Origin: Bradyrhizobium sp. CB1717
GTDB taxonomy: Bacteria; Pseudomonadota; Alphaproteobacteria; Rhizobiales; Xanthobacteraceae
DNA length: 64,000 nt
Direction of reading: 5' to 3'
Assembly: GCF_029714325.1 (NCBI RefSeq)
Contig: NZ_CP121666.1
Coordinates: 6,107,001-6,171,000, forward strand
Of this stretch, positions 61,628-64,000 are shown in pieces (position 1 is the first letter of the stretch; the number at the start of each line of letters is the position of its first letter). The notes beneath the pieces were generated by a model. That model was not told where the DNA came from and did not search any database. It was given only the letters and a program-made list of their open reading frames with translations. The position numbers were made by a program, and so were the translations under genes.

Positions 61628-64000
61628 TTAGAGCGACGCCTTGCGCCCCAGCCGCTGCAACAGCGCGGCTCGCTCAGCCTCCGTCAGGTCCTTCAACTGC
61701 TCGGCCGTGAACTCGCCGTTGCCGAGTACGCGGAACATGCCGTTCGGATCGTAGCTCTGCTTGTCGGGAGTCCGGCGCTTCTCATCCTCGCCCGGGTCGG
61801 GCTGCCGCCGCTCGCCGTCGCCACCACCGTACCCGAGAACTTCGACGATGATCACCGACGGCCGGTCCGACGACCCCTGCCTGGTCACGTCTTTCACAGC
61901 GTCCGTCGCGGCCTTGTCCTTGGTCTCGAGCGAGAGCGGCGCAGTCTTGACCTCCGCTTTCGGCACACCCTTGCTCTGGCCCGAGACCTGGATGTTGTCC
62001 ACGTTCACGATGTTGAAGCAGGCGCAGGTGAAATTGCCGCTGACGCGGATGCCGGCGTCACCGGCATTCACCGTGCCCTTGGGGGCAATCAGGTTGACGT
62101 CGCCTTCCATCACCCCCGTGAAGCCGATGATCGTTCCGATGCCGCTGCCGGAAATATCAGCCTTCTCGATCACGCGCGTCACGGCATCGATATCAGTCTG
62201 GATTTCCGGCGCCGACGGCACGCGCGCGGTCTTGGCGCCGCGGCCGGCGTCGATGTCGCCCTGCGTCGACCAGATGATCTCGTTGCCGCCGGCGAAGGTC
62301 AGGATGCGCGAGCGGTTCACGGTGACGCTGTCACGAGCGAACAGGTTGATGTCGCCGGGCCCCAGCGTCACGAGACCGTATTCCACCGGCGCCGGCTTGC
62401 CGAGCGCCGCAACTTGCAGGCCGCCGCCAGGCGTCAGCACTTCGATGCCGCCGCCCGACATGGTGCGAAACTTGGCATTTCCGGTCCTGACGTCGCCTGC
62501 CCAGTCTGTACCCGGGAACAGCGTCTCGATCGCGGCATAGCCACGGTTGTATCCGCCGTTGCGCGGCTTGCCGTTGCCGTCGGGTGTGTTCTGGTCGTTG
62601 CCTGCGGCGCGCAGCTCCTGCATATAGACTTGCCGCACGAAGCGTTCGCGCACCAGCATCGGCAGGGCCTGGAATTTGCTCCAAGCATCGAGCGGCGACA
62701 GCAGCTCGCCGGTCACGTCCGCCATGAAGGAGATGATGCCCGCGCGCGTTTGGTGCGGCCCGGAGGAACGTAGCTCGAATTCCTCGGTGTAGAGCGGCAC
62801 CACCGTGCCGTCCGCCAGCGTGATCTTGAGATAATCGGGCATCTTTCCGACATTTGCCGGATCGAGATAGGTCGCCAGGAATGCGTCATAGGACGGCTGC
62901 TTGCCCTTGAGGCCCGCCATCACCGTGATCGCCGCACTCCGGCCGGGCAGGCCGATGATCTCCGTGAAATCTTTCGGCCGATTGTTTGCATCATATTCCC
63001 GGTTTCCGGTCCCGAAGATCGACAGTTCCGGCGCGTAGACGTCGCGGCCCGCGCTCACCTGCACTGCGCCCGGCCCCTGCACATAGATCGAGCCCATCAC
63101 CGGGCCGCCCATTATGTCATTGCCGGCCTCGAGCAACGACACGTCGGTCGGATGAATGTTACGCAGTGAGTAGTTGATGTTGCGGATGTCCGTGCCGGCG
63201 CGGAACCAGGTCTGCTCGTTGGCCATGACGCCGGCCGTGAAGATCGAACCGCTCTGGGTTGTGAGCGAGCCGACGATCGACCCGTTCAGGGCATAGACGC
63301 GGCTCGGCTCGTAGTCTCCCTCGTTGGGCAGATGCGCGGGATTGCGAAGGTTGTAGAGATGCAGCGCGTGGCCGGCGATGTTGCTGGCCGGCGTGGTGAA
63401 TTGATTGATCAGAACGTAGTGGAGCCCGCTCAAGGTATCCGGCGAGGAACCGCCGAGGTTGACCGGAGAGGAAACTGTACCTCCGACAGGCTCGAACGGC
63501 GACGGAATCATCTCAAGTGCGGCGCGGGACATCACGATCTCGCCGGCGAACACGTCATTTGCAGCGAGAATCCGCAGCTCCGGATGGCTGCTCGGCATCG
63601 TGTACAGCGTGTTGTTCAGCACAGAGCCGTTCAGCGCGGTCACGCGCGTCTTCGACGGATAGATGTTTGCGGCGAGCGAGTTCACGTTCGCAAAATACTG
63701 CAGAGCCGACGTCGTGATGTCCTTGGAGAGATATGTCGCCTGCCCGACCAGGATCACGTCGCCGCCCGTCGAGGTCAGGTTGAGCGCAGTGCGCTCGCTC
63801 TGACTGCTCATGAAGGTCAGCTCATGCGACATCCCCTTGCCGACCAGCAGCGGATCGAGAACCGTCTGCAGCCGCAGGTCTCCGGCGGTTCGCACGTCCA
63901 GAGTTGCATCGCCGACCGACAAGATCGGGGCGATCGGATAGGTGACGATCTGCGTCGCCACCAGCGCCTTGACCTCGCGCCCGACCGCGAATTCGCCGGC
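61628..64000 (-). CDS. TpsA / filamentous-haemagglutinin-family exoprotein, C-terminal about 790 residues (runs off the right edge)
   Basis: The frame is open from the stop at 61628 to base 64000, so the start is outside. Repeated short beta-helix-like words occur (GDLRLQT, TALNLTSTGGDVILVGQATY, GDINLFARDSVTVNRSRILTFAGG, GNEIIWSTQGDIDAGRG). The large C-terminal block, with AGIISFMADVTGELL, AIETLFPG and VTLGPGDIN, is of the DUF3739 kind found at the end of filamentous-haemagglutinin-like proteins. The last 80 residues are charged and unstructured (PDPGEDEKRRTPDKQS). Exported substrate of the TpsB at 55883-57616 by family logic; role in adhesion or contact is inferred. Confidence 0.88.
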   Translation of the reverse strand, partial: AGEFAVGREVKALVATQIVTYPIAPILSVGDATLDVRTAGDLRLQTVLDPLLVGKGMSHELTFMSSQSERTALNLTSTGGDVILVGQATYLSKDITTSALQYFANVNSLAANIYPSKTRVTALNGSVLNNTLYTMPSSHPELRILAANDVFAGEIVMSRAALEMIPSPFEPVGGTVSSPVNLGGSSPDTLSGLHYVLINQFTTPASNIAGHALHLYNLRNPAHLPNEGDYEPSRVYALNGSIVGSLTTQSGSIFTAGVMANEQTWFRAGTDIRNINYSLRNIHPTDVSLLEAGNDIMGGPVMGSIYVQGPGAVQVSAGRDVYAPELSIFGTGNREYDANNRPKDFTEIIGLPGRSAAITVMAGLKGKQPSYDAFLATYLDPANVGKMPDYLKITLADGTVVPLYTEEFELRSSGPHQTRAGIISFMADVTGELLSPLDAWSKFQALPMLVRERFVRQVYMQELRAAGNDQNTPDGNGKPRNGGYNRGYAAIETLFPGTDWAGDVRTGNAKFRTMSGGGIEVLTPGGGLQVAALGKPAPVEYGLVTLGPGDINLFARDSVTVNRSRILTFAGGNEIIWSTQGDIDAGRGAKTARVPSAPEIQTDIDAVTRVIEKADISGSGIGTIIGFTGVMEGDVNLIAPKGTVNAGDAGIRVSGNFTCACFNIVNVDNIQVSGQSKGVPKAEVKTAPLSLETKDKAATDAVKDVTRQGSSDRPSVIIVEVLGYGGGDGERRQPDPGEDEKRRTPDKQSYDPNGMFRVLGNGEFTAEQLKDLTEAERAALLQRLGRKASL

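Overview
The window looks like chromosomal DNA of an alphaproteobacterium close to Bradyrhizobium. The support is high GC, Bradyrhizobium-like NitT/TauT transporters and Crp/Fnr proteins, a Bradyrhizobium-type palindromic intergenic repeat, and very large secreted proteins. Taxonomy is inferred from sequence style, not from a marker gene. No tRNA, rRNA, CRISPR array, transposase or phage gene was seen.

Layout. (1) 1-8419, minus: N-terminal part of a giant LapA-like adhesin. It has 22 tandem Ig-like repeats, 20 of them at an exact 303-bp spacing, followed by 100-residue Ig-like repeats that run off the left edge. (2) 9.4-24.4 kb: a metabolic and transport island. It holds an allophanate-hydrolase-type amidase, two NitT/TauT ABC transporters, two paralogous Crp/Fnr regulators, a membrane desaturase, and a redox set: an AprA/fumarate-reductase-like flavoprotein, an 8-Cys ferredoxin, a HEAT-repeat protein, a ferredoxin-NADP reductase and a DUF971 protein. 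Seven copies of a 12-bp palindrome, consensus GCAA-YTAR-TTGC, lie 48-108 bp upstream of the start codons in this island. This suggests one regulon controlled by the two Crp/Fnr paralogues. (3) 24.7-41.9 kb, minus: a 5460-residue type-I-secreted surface protein and, 26 bp downstream, a PAPS-type sulfotransferase. (4) 42.4-46.3 kb: a winged-helix regulator diverging from cysD-cysNC, which make PAPS, the sulfotransferase donor. (5) 46.3-64.0 kb, all minus: a large export locus. In order of transcription it has the C-terminal part of a TpsA/filamentous-haemagglutinin exoprotein, an STN/TonB-C protein, TonB, an ECF sigma factor, FecR, TpsB, a DUF2341-LamG-ExbB fusion, ExbD, an unknown protein, a second TonB, a porin, a coiled-coil protein, a parvulin PPIase, a YbjN-like protein, a further TonB-C-like protein, a lytic transglycosylase and a small secreted protein.

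How it may work together (inference). The right half looks like a cell-surface region in which two-partner secretion is combined with a dedicated Ton-type energy module, FecI/FecR-type signalling and envelope accessory factors (chaperone, murein cutter, porin). No TonB-dependent receptor is present between 46.3 and 64.0 kb. The middle pairs a sulfate-activation operon with a sulfotransferase beside a giant surface protein. The left island pairs a sulfonate/nitrate-type importer, one of whose binding proteins ends in a NosL-like domain, with an NADPH-ferredoxin-flavoprotein redox chain. The strongest candidates for undescribed biology are the Ton-coupled two-partner secretion locus and the palindrome-linked redox/transport regulon.
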